Assembly: GCF_030733205.1 (NCBI RefSeq)
Contig: NZ_JASHJL010000003.1
Location: forward strand, 166,564-230,563
Reading direction: 5' to 3'
DNA: 64,000 nt
Source of the DNA: Mameliella sp. MMSF_3455
Lineage (GTDB): Bacteria > Pseudomonadota > Alphaproteobacteria > Rhodobacterales > Rhodobacteraceae
Part shown: positions 43,136 through 56,200 of the stretch, piece by piece
How the letters are laid out: every line of letters starts with the position of its first letter
How positions within the stretch are numbered: position 1 is the stretch's first letter
Notes under the pieces: generated by a model
Told to the model about the DNA's origin: nothing
The model's input: only the letters and a program-made list of their open reading frames with translations
Database searches by the model: none
Made by a program: the position numbers and the translations under genes

Positions 43136-43180
43136 GACCCGTTTTTTGCAAGGTTGCGGGGACTTGATCCGGGAGTCCGG
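43136..43180 (-). promoter_or_regulatory. Possible preQ1-I-like riboswitch upstream of yhhQ
   Basis: On the minus strand: stem GGACT/AGTCC (43174-43178 with 43160-43164), loop CCCGGATCA, then a long linker ending AAAAAA and CGGG (43138-43141). The CGGG can pair with CCCG of the loop (43170-43173), an H-type pseudoknot like that of preQ1-I RNAs. The 3' pairing segment lies 7-10 bases before the yhhQ ATG, where it would hide the ribosome-binding region. The linker is longer than in classic members, so this is tentative. Confidence 0.4.
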
Positions 43181-43230
43181 ATTGCGCGGGCTTACAGGTG
43201 GCCCCGGTGCCGCGTCAAGAGGCATGCAGG

Positions 43231-44130
43231 TCAGTCGGTGACCCGGTACTCGACGAACTCGCTGCGCAGGAAGCTTCTGAAATTGTCGTCCGACAGCATG
43301 GTGAGCCTGATCGCGCCGGTGGCGTCACGCCAGACCGACAGCCCTTCGAGGTTGCCATGCCTGTGGCGCGGGGTTTCCAGAAGAGTTTCTCCGGCGGTGA
43401 TCCTGTCGCCCAAGATGACGAAACGCCGGACGCGGCTGCGAAAGGCGAAGCCGGTGAATTCGCGCTCCAGCAGGTAGAGCCGCCCGTCGGGTCCGAAATC
43501 GGCCCCGACCGGGAGAAAGCCGCCCGAGCGCGGAATCGAAAAGGGTTGTGCCCAGCGGCTGCCGTCGAAGCGCCAGACCGGGAAGGGCCGCGTCAGCCGG
43601 CCCGAACGTTCGGGAAGGGTGTAGAGATGGCCCTTGCCGTCGACGGCCAGCGCTTCCAGTCCGGAATTGCCTTGAAGTGCGGCAAAGGCACCGGGCGTGG
43701 GCAGAGCTCGGCTGCGCTCCGGCGAGGGATAAGCCCTGACCCGGTGCAGCCCTTCGAACGAGACGTAGAGCTGCCCGTCAGGGCCGATGGCCAGACCTTC
43801 GGCGTCCGTCTCAAGACCCGAGACAGGCGCGCCTTGCACGTTGCGCAGCGGGCCTGGGGCATCTTCCTCGATTGCGGTCAGTTTCGCGCCGGCGCGGTGA
43901 AAGCGCCCGGTGACAATGAACCCACGATCGGAAATGGCGGTGAACCGCGTGCCGTCGTCCGATAGCTCCAGCCCCGAAAACCCGCCCATCCGGTGCGCGC
44001 CGGGGGGCCAGTCCAGATGGCTGATGAACTGGACGTTCGGGCCGACCTCTGCCGCGCAGGCGCCAAGGCTTGCTAGGCTGCCGCAGACCAGCGCCAGCGC
44101 CCGCAGGCGGCGGAACAGGCGACGTGACAT
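43231..44130 (-). CDS. Esterase-like activity of phytase family protein
   Basis: A 299-residue secreted beta-propeller-like protein. The signal peptide ALALVCGSLASLGACA looks like a lipobox (LGAC). Landmarks of the phytase-like/esterase-like domain (PF13449 type) are GGFSGLELSDDGTRFTAISDRGF, SGLETDAEGLAIGPDGQLYVSFEG, SGLEALAVDGKGHLYTLPE and HGNLEGLSVW. The substrate is unknown. It lies 7 bases after the MepA gene end... on the same strand, so it is downstream of mepA and probably co-transcribed. Confidence 0.85.
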   Translation of the reverse strand: MSRRLFRRLRALALVCGSLASLGACAAEVGPNVQFISHLDWPPGAHRMGGFSGLELSDDGTRFTAISDRGFIVTGRFHRAGAKLTAIEEDAPGPLRNVQGAPVSGLETDAEGLAIGPDGQLYVSFEGLHRVRAYPSPERSRALPTPGAFAALQGNSGLEALAVDGKGHLYTLPERSGRLTRPFPVWRFDGSRWAQPFSIPRSGGFLPVGADFGPDGRLYLLEREFTGFAFRSRVRRFVILGDRITAGETLLETPRHRHGNLEGLSVWRDATGAIRLTMLSDDNFRSFLRSEFVEYRVTD

Positions 44131-44137
44131 GCGTGGA

Positions 44138-45055
44138 TCAGTTCGCCGCCAGAACGTCGGCGCAGGCGCGCGGAAGATCGCCCAGCGTCAGCTCGCGCCG
44201 GGGCGGCGCGGGCTTGGCGTTGGGATCGGGCGGCGGCGGGTTCAGGATGCGGTCCACCCAGCCTTCGGCCTCCTTGCAGCCGTCGCCGGGGGGTGGGGCG
44301 GCCTGGTCGACACAGCCCGCGGCCCCCTTGGGGCAGCTGAGGCGTACGTGGAAATGGTAGTGATGCCCCCACCAGGGCCGCACCTTGCGCAGCCATGACC
44401 TGTCGCCCTTTTCATCGTTGCACATCTGCACCTTGGCGCCCGGGAAGATAAAGATGCGGGCGACGCGGGGATCGCTGGCGGCGGCCTTGAGAATCTCGTG
44501 GTGCTGTTTCGTCCATTTGTCGTTGGTATAGGCACCCGCCGCGCGGCGCATCGAGATTGACGAGATGTTTTCGCGCGCCTTGACCGAAAGGTTCAGGTTG
44601 TCGGCGGGGCGCAACCAGATATCGGCATCCAGCCCGATCTGGTGGCTGCGGTGCCCGGTCAGCATCGGGCCGCCGCGCGGTTGGCTGAAATCGCCCAGGT
44701 AGAGTCCGTCCCAGCCCGGTTGCCGGGCCGCCTTGCGGCTGAGATCCTGGACGTAGTCGATCAACTCGGGATGGCCCCAGTTGCGGTTGCGGCTGAGGCG
44801 CATGGCCTGCCATGTGGGACCGGTTTCGGCCAGCTGCACCCCGCCGGCAAGGCAGCCCTTGGCATAGCCGCCCAAGGGTTCTGCTTTCTGGGTCGAGGCA
44901 TCGCTCTTGGCGCCGAAAAGCTGCTTGGCTTCCTTGGAGGACAGCACCGGGTCCAGTGGTCGGGCGGGGGTTCGGGCGCCGGAAATATCGCGCCCGCCGC
45001 CACCACAGGCGGCCAGGGCGATGACAAGCGAAAGGGCGGTCACAAAACGCATCAT
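44138..45055 (-). CDS. mepA: Penicillin-insensitive murein endopeptidase
   Basis: A 305-residue LAS-type zinc endopeptidase that cleaves D-Ala-DAP cross-links. The signal peptide is VTALSLVIALAAC, with a lipobox (LAAC). Zinc and catalytic motifs are LTGHRSHQIGLDADIW (His and Asp ligands) and WWGHHYHFHVRLSCP. Cysteines around CLAGG and SCPKGAAGC probably form disulfides. Its start overlaps the MFS gene end (ATGATG). TGCTAG (45087-45092) lies 32 bases upstream inside the MFS gene and may give it a separate promoter. Confidence 0.95.
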   Translation of the reverse strand: MMRFVTALSLVIALAACGGGGRDISGARTPARPLDPVLSSKEAKQLFGAKSDASTQKAEPLGGYAKGCLAGGVQLAETGPTWQAMRLSRNRNWGHPELIDYVQDLSRKAARQPGWDGLYLGDFSQPRGGPMLTGHRSHQIGLDADIWLRPADNLNLSVKARENISSISMRRAAGAYTNDKWTKQHHEILKAAASDPRVARIFIFPGAKVQMCNDEKGDRSWLRKVRPWWGHHYHFHVRLSCPKGAAGCVDQAAPPPGDGCKEAEGWVDRILNPPPPDPNAKPAPPRRELTLGDLPRACADVLAAN

Positions 45056-46422
45056 GCGGGTCTCTCTCCCTGCGGATGAACCCACGCTAGCAGAACGAGA
45101 CCGATCAGGAAAAGTCCGATCACCGGCAGAAAGCCCAGTTGGTTGGACTGTGTCACATAGGTGAACAAGGTGATGAGTGCGGGGGCCAGAAAGGCCGTGG
45201 CTTTTCCCGCCAATGCAAACAGGCCGAACCCCTCTGCCGGGCGCGCGGGATCGCAATGGCGCACCATCATCGACCGCGAGGCGGAATAGAGCGCGCCGCC
45301 GGTTCCGCCGATGATCGCGCCGCAGATGTAAAAGACGACATCCGGCACCAGAGACCCCTCGGGCAGGGGAAAGCCAAAGAGGCTTTCGCGCGACATGCCG
45401 ACGATCACGCAACCCACGAGGATCAGAACCCAGATGCAGAAACGGATCACGGCCTTGGGGCCAAAGCGCTCGTCGGCCAGTCCGCCGACCCAGGACAGGA
45501 CCGCCGCGGCGATGGCGGCGATGATGCCGAAGACACCGACCTGGATCACCTGCCAGTCCAGCACCAGTGTCGCGTAGATGCCGCCATAGGCATAAAGCGC
45601 GGTCAGCGCGTCGCGATAGAACAGCGACGATAACAGAAAGCTGCGGCAGGACTTGCGTCGCGAAACGCGCAGGATGGTCTGCCAGAGATCCGCCAGCACC
45701 TTGCGCACGCTTTCCGGTGTCTTGCGTTCCAATGGGTCGTCGTGGTTCCAGGCAAAGAAGGGGATCAGGAAGATCGCGAACCACAGCCCGATGAAGGGAC
45801 CGACGAACCGTGTACCTTCGCGTGCTTCCGGGTCGAGTCCGAACGGCGGGGCAAGGCCGATCAGGGTCGTGCCGCTCTCGTTTTCGGCAAAGAACAGCAG
45901 CATGATGAAAAGCGACAGCACCCCGCCCCAATAGCCAAAGGCCGTGGCGGTCCCCGAGATGCGGCCCACCTCTTCTTGCGTGCCAAGGCTGGGCAGGATG
46001 GCGTTGTTCAGGTTGAAGGCGGATTCGCTGGCCACGAAGCCGATCCAGAACATCGCGAGAGCGATGTAGAGCCCGCTGCCATTCGGTTGCAGATGCCATA
46101 GCGTGAAGGCCGAAAGGATGGCGATCATGGTGAACAGCCAGAACCAGGGCCGCTTGCGTCCGGTGGCATCGGCCCAGGCCCCCAGCAGAGGCGCCGAGAA
46201 GGCGATGACGAGGCCGGCGACGGTCTGGGCCGAGGACCAGAGGCTTTGTGCATTGGCCTTTGCGCTGGCGGCCTCGGCGCCCTGGGTCATGAAATACTCG
46301 GCGGCCACGGCGGCGAAATAGGGGCTGAAGATGAAGGTCAGGCCAAGCGTCGCATAGGGTTGCTGCGCCCAGTCGAAGAACATCCAGCCCCAGATGCGTT
46401 GCCGTTTCGTCGGATGTGCCAT
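45052..46422 (-). CDS. MFS transporter, UMF1/Atg22-like family
   Basis: A 456-residue membrane protein with about twelve hydrophobic segments. The N terminus RIWGWMFFDWAQQPYATLGLTFIFSPYF is the hallmark of the UMF1 (unknown major facilitator 1) / Atg22-like group. The loop motif GAWADATGRKRPW is the MFS A-motif. The substrate is unknown; Atg22 in yeast exports amino acids from the vacuole. The ATG at 46422 has AGGGGCAGGC upstream. It overlaps mepA at its 3' end. Confidence 0.9.
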   Translation of the reverse strand: MAHPTKRQRIWGWMFFDWAQQPYATLGLTFIFSPYFAAVAAEYFMTQGAEAASAKANAQSLWSSAQTVAGLVIAFSAPLLGAWADATGRKRPWFWLFTMIAILSAFTLWHLQPNGSGLYIALAMFWIGFVASESAFNLNNAILPSLGTQEEVGRISGTATAFGYWGGVLSLFIMLLFFAENESGTTLIGLAPPFGLDPEAREGTRFVGPFIGLWFAIFLIPFFAWNHDDPLERKTPESVRKVLADLWQTILRVSRRKSCRSFLLSSLFYRDALTALYAYGGIYATLVLDWQVIQVGVFGIIAAIAAAVLSWVGGLADERFGPKAVIRFCIWVLILVGCVIVGMSRESLFGFPLPEGSLVPDVVFYICGAIIGGTGGALYSASRSMMVRHCDPARPAEGFGLFALAGKATAFLAPALITLFTYVTQSNQLGFLPVIGLFLIGLVLLAWVHPQGERPA

Positions 46423-46507
46423 GCCTGCCCCTTCTCGGAATGGCGCGATAGAACCCTTACGGCGGGGGCGTGGCAAGTCGATTGCGCGGAAGGGGCGCAG
46501 TTGAATG

Positions 46508-47047
46508 TCAGCCCGAGGTCGCCGGCGGCCAGGGCCGCGCATCCTCGGCAGCCAGCCATGCCCGGACCCAGTCGGGCAGGGGCGGGCTTTCTTCGGGGGC
46601 GTTCATTGCGCGGGTCGATCTGTCGGTGGTGACGATGCCCTTGGCGTCGGTCAGGGCGGCGCGATAGATCGCCTGGCTGGCACATTCGCCGTCCGTCCGC
46701 CACATGGACTGGTCGATGTAGAGAAACCGGTGGTCCCAGCCCAGCATGCGCGAATGCATCTCGACCTTGTCCCACATGCGGACCCGGCGCCGGTAGCGTA
46801 CCATCGAACCGGCGATGGTCAGGCCCCAGCGTTCTTGCTGCAACACGTCCACAAGCCCGGTGCGGATCGCCAACGGGATGCGGCCCAGGTCATAGATCGT
46901 CAGGGTTCGGCCGTTGTTCAGCTCCCACCAGAGATCAAGATCCCACGGCATGCAGACGTGGGTCGAGACATGGGTATCGAACAGGCCCAGGCGCGGGGCG
47001 CGCCGGGCTTGGCGGACGTTGCGGGCAAGACGCAGAAATGGGTACAT
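46508..47047 (-). CDS. Hotdog-fold acyl-CoA thioesterase-like protein
   Basis: A 179-residue protein of the 4-hydroxybenzoyl-CoA thioesterase/THEM6-like group. The conserved PWDLDLWWELNNGRTLTIYDLGR holds the position of the family's catalytic Asp/Asn loop (HVCMPWDLD), and MVRYRRRVRMWDKVEMHSRMLGWDHRFLYIDQSM is the hotdog strand core. The acyl substrate is unknown. It has an 8-arginine-rich, basic N terminus but no clear signal. It is divergent from yggT with a 132-base gap in which nothing else was seen. Confidence 0.85.
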   Translation of the reverse strand: MYPFLRLARNVRQARRAPRLGLFDTHVSTHVCMPWDLDLWWELNNGRTLTIYDLGRIPLAIRTGLVDVLQQERWGLTIAGSMVRYRRRVRMWDKVEMHSRMLGWDHRFLYIDQSMWRTDGECASQAIYRAALTDAKGIVTTDRSTRAMNAPEESPPLPDWVRAWLAAEDARPWPPATSG

Positions 47048-47179
47048 GGGCAGACTCCTTGGCCCGCGTGATGCTGCGCGCGCAAAGCCGCGTCAATCGG
47101 GACCTCGCGGCACACTTGTCCTTAAGTGATTCTGCGCATACCTCTTGCCCGACCCGCACCACGAGGAAAGGCCCAACAG

Positions 47180-47473
47180 ATGCAGTCGCTCTTTCAGATC
47201 CTGAACATGCTTCTCAGCATCGCGGTCTTCATCATCGTCGCCCATGTCATCATGAGCTGGCTGATCAACTTCCAGATCCTCAACCTGCGTCAGCCCATCG
47301 TCGCGGCGATCTGGGACGGGCTGAACCGTATCCTGGAACCGGTCTATTCGCGCATCCGGGGCATCCTGCCGCCCATGGGCGGGCTGGATCTGGCGCCGCT
47401 GATCACGCTGATCGGGGTCTACGCGCTGCAGATCATCCTGGCCAACAATGCCGGGTTCTTCTACAGCTTCTGA
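47180..47473 (+). CDS. YggT family membrane protein
   Basis: A 97-residue protein with two YggT-type hydrophobic blocks: LFQILNMLLSIAVFIIVAHVIMSWLI and LAPLITLIGVYALQIILAN. The connecting stretch LNRILEPVYSRIRGILPPMGGLDLAPL is the family signature. YggT proteins are linked to cell division and osmotic tolerance. The start at 47180 is chosen because of the preceding GAGGAAAGG; the upstream in-frame extension is not protein-like. Confidence 0.93.
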   Translation: MQSLFQILNMLLSIAVFIIVAHVIMSWLINFQILNLRQPIVAAIWDGLNRILEPVYSRIRGILPPMGGLDLAPLITLIGVYALQIILANNAGFFYSF

Positions 47474-47591
47474 CGCTGCGCGCACCGCCGTCAAAAGCCG
47501 CATATTATGGTGGCTGGGGCTTGATTCACCGAATCTTAGTATGTGATTGTCCGGATCGAGAGCAGATCCAGACAAAATCGACAGGGTTCCC

Positions 47592-49649
47592 ATGCCGCGC
47601 GATGCCGGGGGCGCCGAGGCGCTGTTGCAAGAGATTTTCGGCTTCGACGCCTTTCGCCCCGGTCAGGGTGAGATTGTCGAGGCCGTGGCCGCGGGTGAGA
47701 ACGTGCTGGCCATCATGCCCACGGGCGGCGGCAAATCCCTGTGTTTCCAATTGCCTGCGCTGCTGCGCGACGGGGTGACGGTCGTCATCTCTCCGCTGAT
47801 CGCGCTGATGCGCGACCAGGTGCGCGGGCTGCGAGAGGCGGGTGTTGCCGCCGGCGCCCTGACCTCGGGGAACACGCCCGAGGAAACCGATGCCGTCTGG
47901 GACATGCTGCATTCCGGTGAACTGAAGCTGCTGTATCTCGCGCCCGAACGGCTGGCCAATGGCGGCACGCAGCGGATGCTGGCGCAGGCGGGGATCTCAC
48001 TGATCGCCGTCGACGAGGCGCATTGCGTCAGCCAGTGGGGCCATGATTTTCGCCCGGACTACCTGCGCATCGGGGAATTGCGCCGCGCGCTGAACGTGCC
48101 GTTGGCCGCCTTCACCGCGACGGCGGATGTCGAAACGCGCGAGGAAATGGTCACGCGGCTGTTCGACGGACAGCCGCCGACGACCTTCCTGCGCGGTTTC
48201 GACCGGCCCAACATCCACCTCGCCTTTCAGCCCAAGGACGGACCGCGTGCGCAGATCCTGAACTTTGCCAATGCCCGCAAGGGACAGTCCGGCATCGTCT
48301 ATTGCGGCACGCGGGCCAAGACCGAGGGCATCGCCCGGGCCCTGCGCGAGGAAGGCCACGCCGCCTGTCACTATCACGGCGGGATGGAGGCCGACGACCG
48401 CCGTCATGTCGAGGAACGCTTTGCCACAGAGGACGGGTTGATCGTGGTGGCGACCGTGGCCTTTGGCATGGGCGTCGACAAGCCCGACATCCGATGGGTC
48501 GCCCACGCGGATCTGCCCAAGTCGATCGAAGCCTATTACCAGGAAATCGGCCGCGCGGGTCGCGATAGCGCCCCGGCCGAGACGCTGACCCTGTTCGGCC
48601 CCGAGGATATCCGCCTGCGCCGTTCGCAGATCGACGAGGGGCTGGCTCCGCCGGAACGTCGCGCCGCGGACCACGGACGGTTGAACGCATTGTTGGGGCT
48701 GGCCGAGGCGCTGGGCTGCCGTCGCAAGGCGCTGCTGGCCTATTTCGGCGAAGAGGCCGGGGCCTGCGGCAACTGCGACCTCTGCGATACCCCACCAGAG
48801 CTGTTCGACGGCACCGAGGCGGTGCGCAAGGCTCTTTCGGCCGCGCTGCGCACGGATGAAAGCTTTGGCGCCGGGCACCTGATCGACATCCTGATGGGCA
48901 AGGACACCGACAAAATCAAGCAACGCGGGCATGACGGCCTGCCCACCTTCGGTGTCGGCAAGGATCTCAGCCGGGGTCAGTGGCAGGCGGTGTTCCGGCA
49001 GATGATGGGCCACGACCTGATGCGCCCGGACGCGGAACGCCATGGGGCGCTGGTCATGACGGACCGGGCGCTACCGATCCTGCGCGGTGAGGAGGCGATC
49101 CAGCTGCGCAAGGATGCCGTGACCCGCGCCACGGAGCGCCGTCCGGCGGTCAAGGCCCTGGTCAGCGAGGAGCATGCTCCCATGCTTTCTGCGCTCAAGG
49201 CCAAGCGGCGCGCGCTGGCAGAGGCCGCGCGCGTGCCCGCCTATGTCATTTTCGTCGACCGCACCCTGATCGAGATGGCAGAGACCCGCCCCACCAACAT
49301 GGACGAACTGGCCCGGATTTCCGGCATCGGGGCCAAGAAACTGGAACGATACGGGGCAGAGTTCCTCGAGGTGCTGAACGGCGGGTCCGAAGAGATGCAC
49401 CCGCGCCGGCGCAAACTGGCCGCACGGGGCACGGGGGCGATCTACGATGCGCTGATGGCGGCCCAGGCCGACCTTCTGCGCGGACCCGATGGCACCGATA
49501 AGCCGCTCTCCTGTTCCGCTTCGCTGCTGGCCAAGCTGGCAGAGCGCCCGCCCCATAGCGAGGACGCGTTGTGCCAGGCGCTGGGCGACAAGCGGGCGGA
49601 ACGCTTCGGCCCGGTTTTCTGGTCGGTGCTGCAGGAAAACGCGGGCTGA
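47592..49649 (+). CDS. recQ: ATP-dependent DNA helicase RecQ
   Basis: A 685-residue 3'-5' helicase. Walker A is MPTGGGKSL (K48), the Walker B box DEAH is at 141-144 (AVDEAHCVSQWGHDF), and motif VI is YQEIGRAGRD. The RQC zinc cysteines lie in CRRKALLAYFGEEAGACGNCDLC. The C-terminal HRDC domain (LKAKRRALAEAARVPAYVIF...ISGIGAKKLERYGAEFLEVL) is present. An in-frame start at 47547 exists but lacks homology at its N terminus; the ATG at 47592 has AGGG upstream. Function: replication-fork restart and recombination. Confidence 0.97.
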   Translation: MPRDAGGAEALLQEIFGFDAFRPGQGEIVEAVAAGENVLAIMPTGGGKSLCFQLPALLRDGVTVVISPLIALMRDQVRGLREAGVAAGALTSGNTPEETDAVWDMLHSGELKLLYLAPERLANGGTQRMLAQAGISLIAVDEAHCVSQWGHDFRPDYLRIGELRRALNVPLAAFTATADVETREEMVTRLFDGQPPTTFLRGFDRPNIHLAFQPKDGPRAQILNFANARKGQSGIVYCGTRAKTEGIARALREEGHAACHYHGGMEADDRRHVEERFATEDGLIVVATVAFGMGVDKPDIRWVAHADLPKSIEAYYQEIGRAGRDSAPAETLTLFGPEDIRLRRSQIDEGLAPPERRAADHGRLNALLGLAEALGCRRKALLAYFGEEAGACGNCDLCDTPPELFDGTEAVRKALSAALRTDESFGAGHLIDILMGKDTDKIKQRGHDGLPTFGVGKDLSRGQWQAVFRQMMGHDLMRPDAERHGALVMTDRALPILRGEEAIQLRKDAVTRATERRPAVKALVSEEHAPMLSALKAKRRALAEAARVPAYVIFVDRTLIEMAETRPTNMDELARISGIGAKKLERYGAEFLEVLNGGSEEMHPRRRKLAARGTGAIYDALMAAQADLLRGPDGTDKPLSCSASLLAKLAERPPHSEDALCQALGDKRAERFGPVFWSVLQENAG

Positions 49650-49716
49650 CCGGCGCGGCTCTGGACCTCGACGGGCGGGCAGACTACCTCGGGGTCACTG
49701 GAAGTGATGGAGGCGG

Positions 49717-50505
49717 ATGGTGCTTGTCGTGATCTCTCCGGCCAAGCGGCTGGACTGGGCGGAACGGACGGTCGAGATGACCGAACCCGCATTCGAGGAA
49801 GATGCACAGCGTCTGGCCAAGACGGCCCGGAACCTGAGCCTGAAGGATCTCAAGGGCCTGATGGACCTGTCGGATGACCTGGCGCGGCTGAACCGAGATC
49901 GTTTCCGCGCCTTCACCGACAGCCCCGGCCCCGAGGACCTGCGCCCCGCCGCGCTGGCCTTTGCCGGGGACACCTACCTGGGGCTCGAGGCCGGCTCGCT
50001 CGACGCGGATGAGATGGCCTGGGCGCAAGATCACCTGCGTATCCTGTCGGGGCTATACGGGGTGCTGCGCCCGCTGGACGCGATGCAGGCCTACCGGCTG
50101 GAAATGGGCTCGCGGCTGAAAACGCGGCGCGGCGCCAACCTGTACGACTACTGGCGCGACCAGATTTCCAAGGCGCTGCGTGCGCAGGCCGAGGCGCTTG
50201 GGACGGACGTACTGGTGAATTGTGCCAGCCAGGAATATTTCGGCGCCGTTCCGGAAAAACCCCTGAAGCTGCGGATCATCACGCCGCAGTTCATGGAGGA
50301 CAAGCCGGGCGGCCCCAAGATCGTCAGCTTTTTTGCGAAGCGGGCGCGCGGATCGCTGGCACGTTACATCATCCAGCGCCGCCTGACGGACCCCGAAGGG
50401 CTACTGGATTTCGATCTGGGTGGATATGTCTACCGACCTGACATGTCCGAACCGGATCGCCCGGTCTTTCTGCGCCCGGCGGAGGCCGCCGCGCAATCGG
50501 CCTGA
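49717..50505 (+). CDS. yaaA: Peroxide stress protein YaaA
   Basis: A 262-residue protein of the YaaA/DUF328 family. Typical segments are VISPAKRLDW, DLSDDLARLNRDRF, LAFAGDTYLGL, LRILSGLYGVLRPLDAMQAYRLEMGSRL and FFAKRARGSLARYI. In E. coli YaaA lowers free iron under peroxide stress and protects DNA. GGAGG lies before the ATG. Convergent with the histidine kinase gene, 7 bases apart. Confidence 0.95.
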   Translation: MVLVVISPAKRLDWAERTVEMTEPAFEEDAQRLAKTARNLSLKDLKGLMDLSDDLARLNRDRFRAFTDSPGPEDLRPAALAFAGDTYLGLEAGSLDADEMAWAQDHLRILSGLYGVLRPLDAMQAYRLEMGSRLKTRRGANLYDYWRDQISKALRAQAEALGTDVLVNCASQEYFGAVPEKPLKLRIITPQFMEDKPGGPKIVSFFAKRARGSLARYIIQRRLTDPEGLLDFDLGGYVYRPDMSEPDRPVFLRPAEAAAQSA

Positions 50506-50512
50506 TCGCTGG

Positions 50513-53056
<2,544 letters not shown>

Positions 53057-53226
53057 CCCGGGCTCTCCTTTCATACCCCGGAACTCTTGCCCCGGCGAGG
53101 TGAAAATCTCCTTAAAACACGGGCGTCCGGACCGGCCCGGGTCAGGTTTCCCTGACCCTCCGAATCCTTGTCTTGCCCCGCGGCGCGTGCCACCATTGAC
53201 CGTATTGTTCTGAAAGGAGCTTTTTG

Positions 53227-56200
53227 ATGCGTCGCTTTGCTCTGGGTCTCGCCGCGGCCCTTTTTGGCTTGTCCTCTGCCCAAGCGCAGGAGACGATGCC
53301 GGACCGGCGGTACGTGGTCACCCGGGACATCGACTATGTCGGCAAGGATCTGCAAGAGCTCTTCGACACCACGCTTGATGCCTGCCAGCAGGCCTGTCTG
53401 GACGCCGAAGGATGCATCGCGTTCACTTTCAACAGCCGGACGAACGCCTGTTTCCCCAAGACCGAGGTGACCGACCGCGCCGCCTATGAAGGGGCGGTGT
53501 CGGGGCGCGTCGTCACCACCCCGCCCGATGTGCTGGCCCGGGCCGAGACCCGGCGAGAGGATCTGGATTTCCTGCGCGACGCCGATTTCGACCGCGCCCG
53601 TGCCGAGGCGATGGACCTGGCAGTGCGCCACGGTGGCGGCCAATGGACTGTCCGGGCGTTGCTGGATGCGGCGACCAGGGCGCGCGACGAGGGCAACCTG
53701 CGTGATGCGATCCACTGGACCGGCGCCGCGCTGGCTCAGAACGATGATCCCGCGCTCTGGCTGCAATATGGCCAGTGGTCGAGCGACTACCTTCGCGAGG
53801 TTCAGGGCGCGGACAAGCGCAAGTACGGCCGTCGCGCCTTTCTGGCCTCGATCAACGCCTACCTGCGCGCCGGGGCCGACGCGCAGCGGATCACCGCGCT
53901 TTACGATCTGGCCCGCGCGCTGGAGGCCGACAAGCGCGGCCGCCTGATGATCCCCGCGCTGCGCCTTGCCGAAAGCATTGGCCCGCGCGCCGATGTGTCC
54001 GCGTTGCTGGACGATGCCATCGGCAAGTACGGCTTTCGCGTAGACGATCACGTTGTCGAGGCCGACAGCGCCGCCCCGCGCATCTGCGCCAGCTTCAACG
54101 AGCCGCTGGTGCGTGTGGGCCAGGACTATGCGCCCTATGTCAAGCTGCCGGACCCGCGCCTTGCCGTGGTGCAGGACGACGAACGCATCTGCGTGACCGG
54201 CGTCGAACACGGCAGCCGCTATACCATCACCTTCCGCGCGGGCCTGCCCGCCAAGTCGGGCGAGGAGTTGATCCGCGACGTTCCGATCACCGCCTATGTC
54301 AGCGACCGCACCCCGACGCTGAGCTTTCCGGGCCGCGCCTATGTCCTGCCGCGCACGGCGGATGCGGGCATTCCAATCGACACGGTCAACCTCGACGAGG
54401 TCGACCTGATCCTGCGCCGCGTGTCCGATCGCAACCTGGTGCGCGCGATCCAGGAAAACTACTTTGGCCGTCCGCTGGGCCGCTATGACGAAAACTATTT
54501 TGCCCGCGATGTGGCCGAGGAGATCTGGACCGGCACCGGCGTTGTGGAAAACCGCCTGAACGCGGACATGATGACCCGCCTGCCGATGGGCGAAGTCCTG
54601 GGTGACCTGCCCGCCGGGATCTATGCACTGACCGCCGCCGTGCCCGACCCGAAGCGGGGCGAGGGCCGCCGCGCGACACAATGGTTCATCCTTTCCGACA
54701 TCGGGCTGACGACCCTGCAGGGCACCGACGGCCTGACCGTCTTTGCCCGTGACCTGGGCGATGCCTCGCCGATGGCCGGGCTGGAGGTCTCGCTGGTGGC
54801 CGAGGCCAACCGCGTGCTGGAAACCGTGACCACCGATGCCGATGGCGTGGCACGGTTCGCGCCGGGCCTGCTGCGCGGCAAGGGCGGCACCGCGCCGGCG
54901 CTGGTCATGGCCAAGCGGGGCGAGGAAGACCTTGCCTTCCTGTCGCTGACCGATCCGGCCTTTGACCTGTCCGACCGTGGTGTCGCGGGCCGCGCGCCCG
55001 CCGGGCCGCTGGACGCCTTCGTCGCAACCGATCGCGGCGTCTATCGTGCCGGGGACGAGGTCAACGTCACCGCCCTGCTGCGCGATGCGCAGGCAGAGGC
55101 GGTGAGAGACGTGCCGCTGACCGCCGTTCTCACCCGTCCTGACGGTGTCGAATATTCGCGCCACATCTCGGACGGCGGTGATGCGGGGGGCCATGTCTTT
55201 ACCCTGCCGCTGGGCCCCACCGTGCCACGCGGCACCTGGCGGCTGGCCGTCTACGCCGATCCCAAGGGCGAGGCGCTGAGTTCGGACACCCTGCTGGTCG
55301 AGGATTTCGTGCCCGAGCGCATTGATTTTGACCTGTCGCTGCCCGAGGGGCCGATCAACCCGCTGTCCCCGCCGCTGCTGGAGGTGGACGCACGGTATCT
55401 CTTTGGGGCTCCGGGCGCCGACCTGGACATCGAGGGAGAGCTGCGCCTGTCCACCGGCGCCCGTCTGGATGCCTTCCCGGGGTACCGCTTTGGCCGTCAT
55501 GACGACAATGCGCTGACCCGGATCGAAAGCTTTGCCGCCGATCTGACCACGGATGTCGATGGCGCCGCGCAGCTGACCCTGCCGATGCCGGACATTGACC
55601 CCAAGGGTCGCCCGATGACCGCGACCGCCACCCTGCGCCTGTCCGAAGCCTCGGGGCGTCCGGTCGAACGCCTGATCTCGCGGTCCGTGGCCCCGCCGAC
55701 CCCGATGATCGGGATCAAGCCCGCCGCCAAGGAATTCGCCGAAGGCGCCGAGGCGCGGTTCGACGTGATCGCCGTGGGGCCGGACCTGCGTCCGCAGGCG
55801 ATGAAGGTCAGCTGGCAGGTCAATCGCGTGCGCACGCGCTACCAGTGGTATCAGAACTACGGAAACTGGTACTGGGAGCCGATGACCACCCGCGAAACCG
55901 TGGCCAAGGGCAACGGCACGCTGGGAGCCGATCCTCTGAAGATCGCGGCAGAGGTCGACTGGGGGCAGTACGAGGTCGTTGTCGAACGCGCCGATGGTAC
56001 TTACCTGGCGGCGTCGATGGGCTTTTCTGCGGGTTGGTACGCGCCTGCCGATGCTGCCGACGCGCCCGACATGCTGGAACTGTCGCTGGACAAGCCCGCC
56101 TATCAGCCGGGGGACAGCGCGACGCTTCGCATGGTCCCGCGCTACGCGGGCAAGGCGCTGGTCACCGTGCTGGCCGATCGCGTGATTTCCATGCAGGCGG

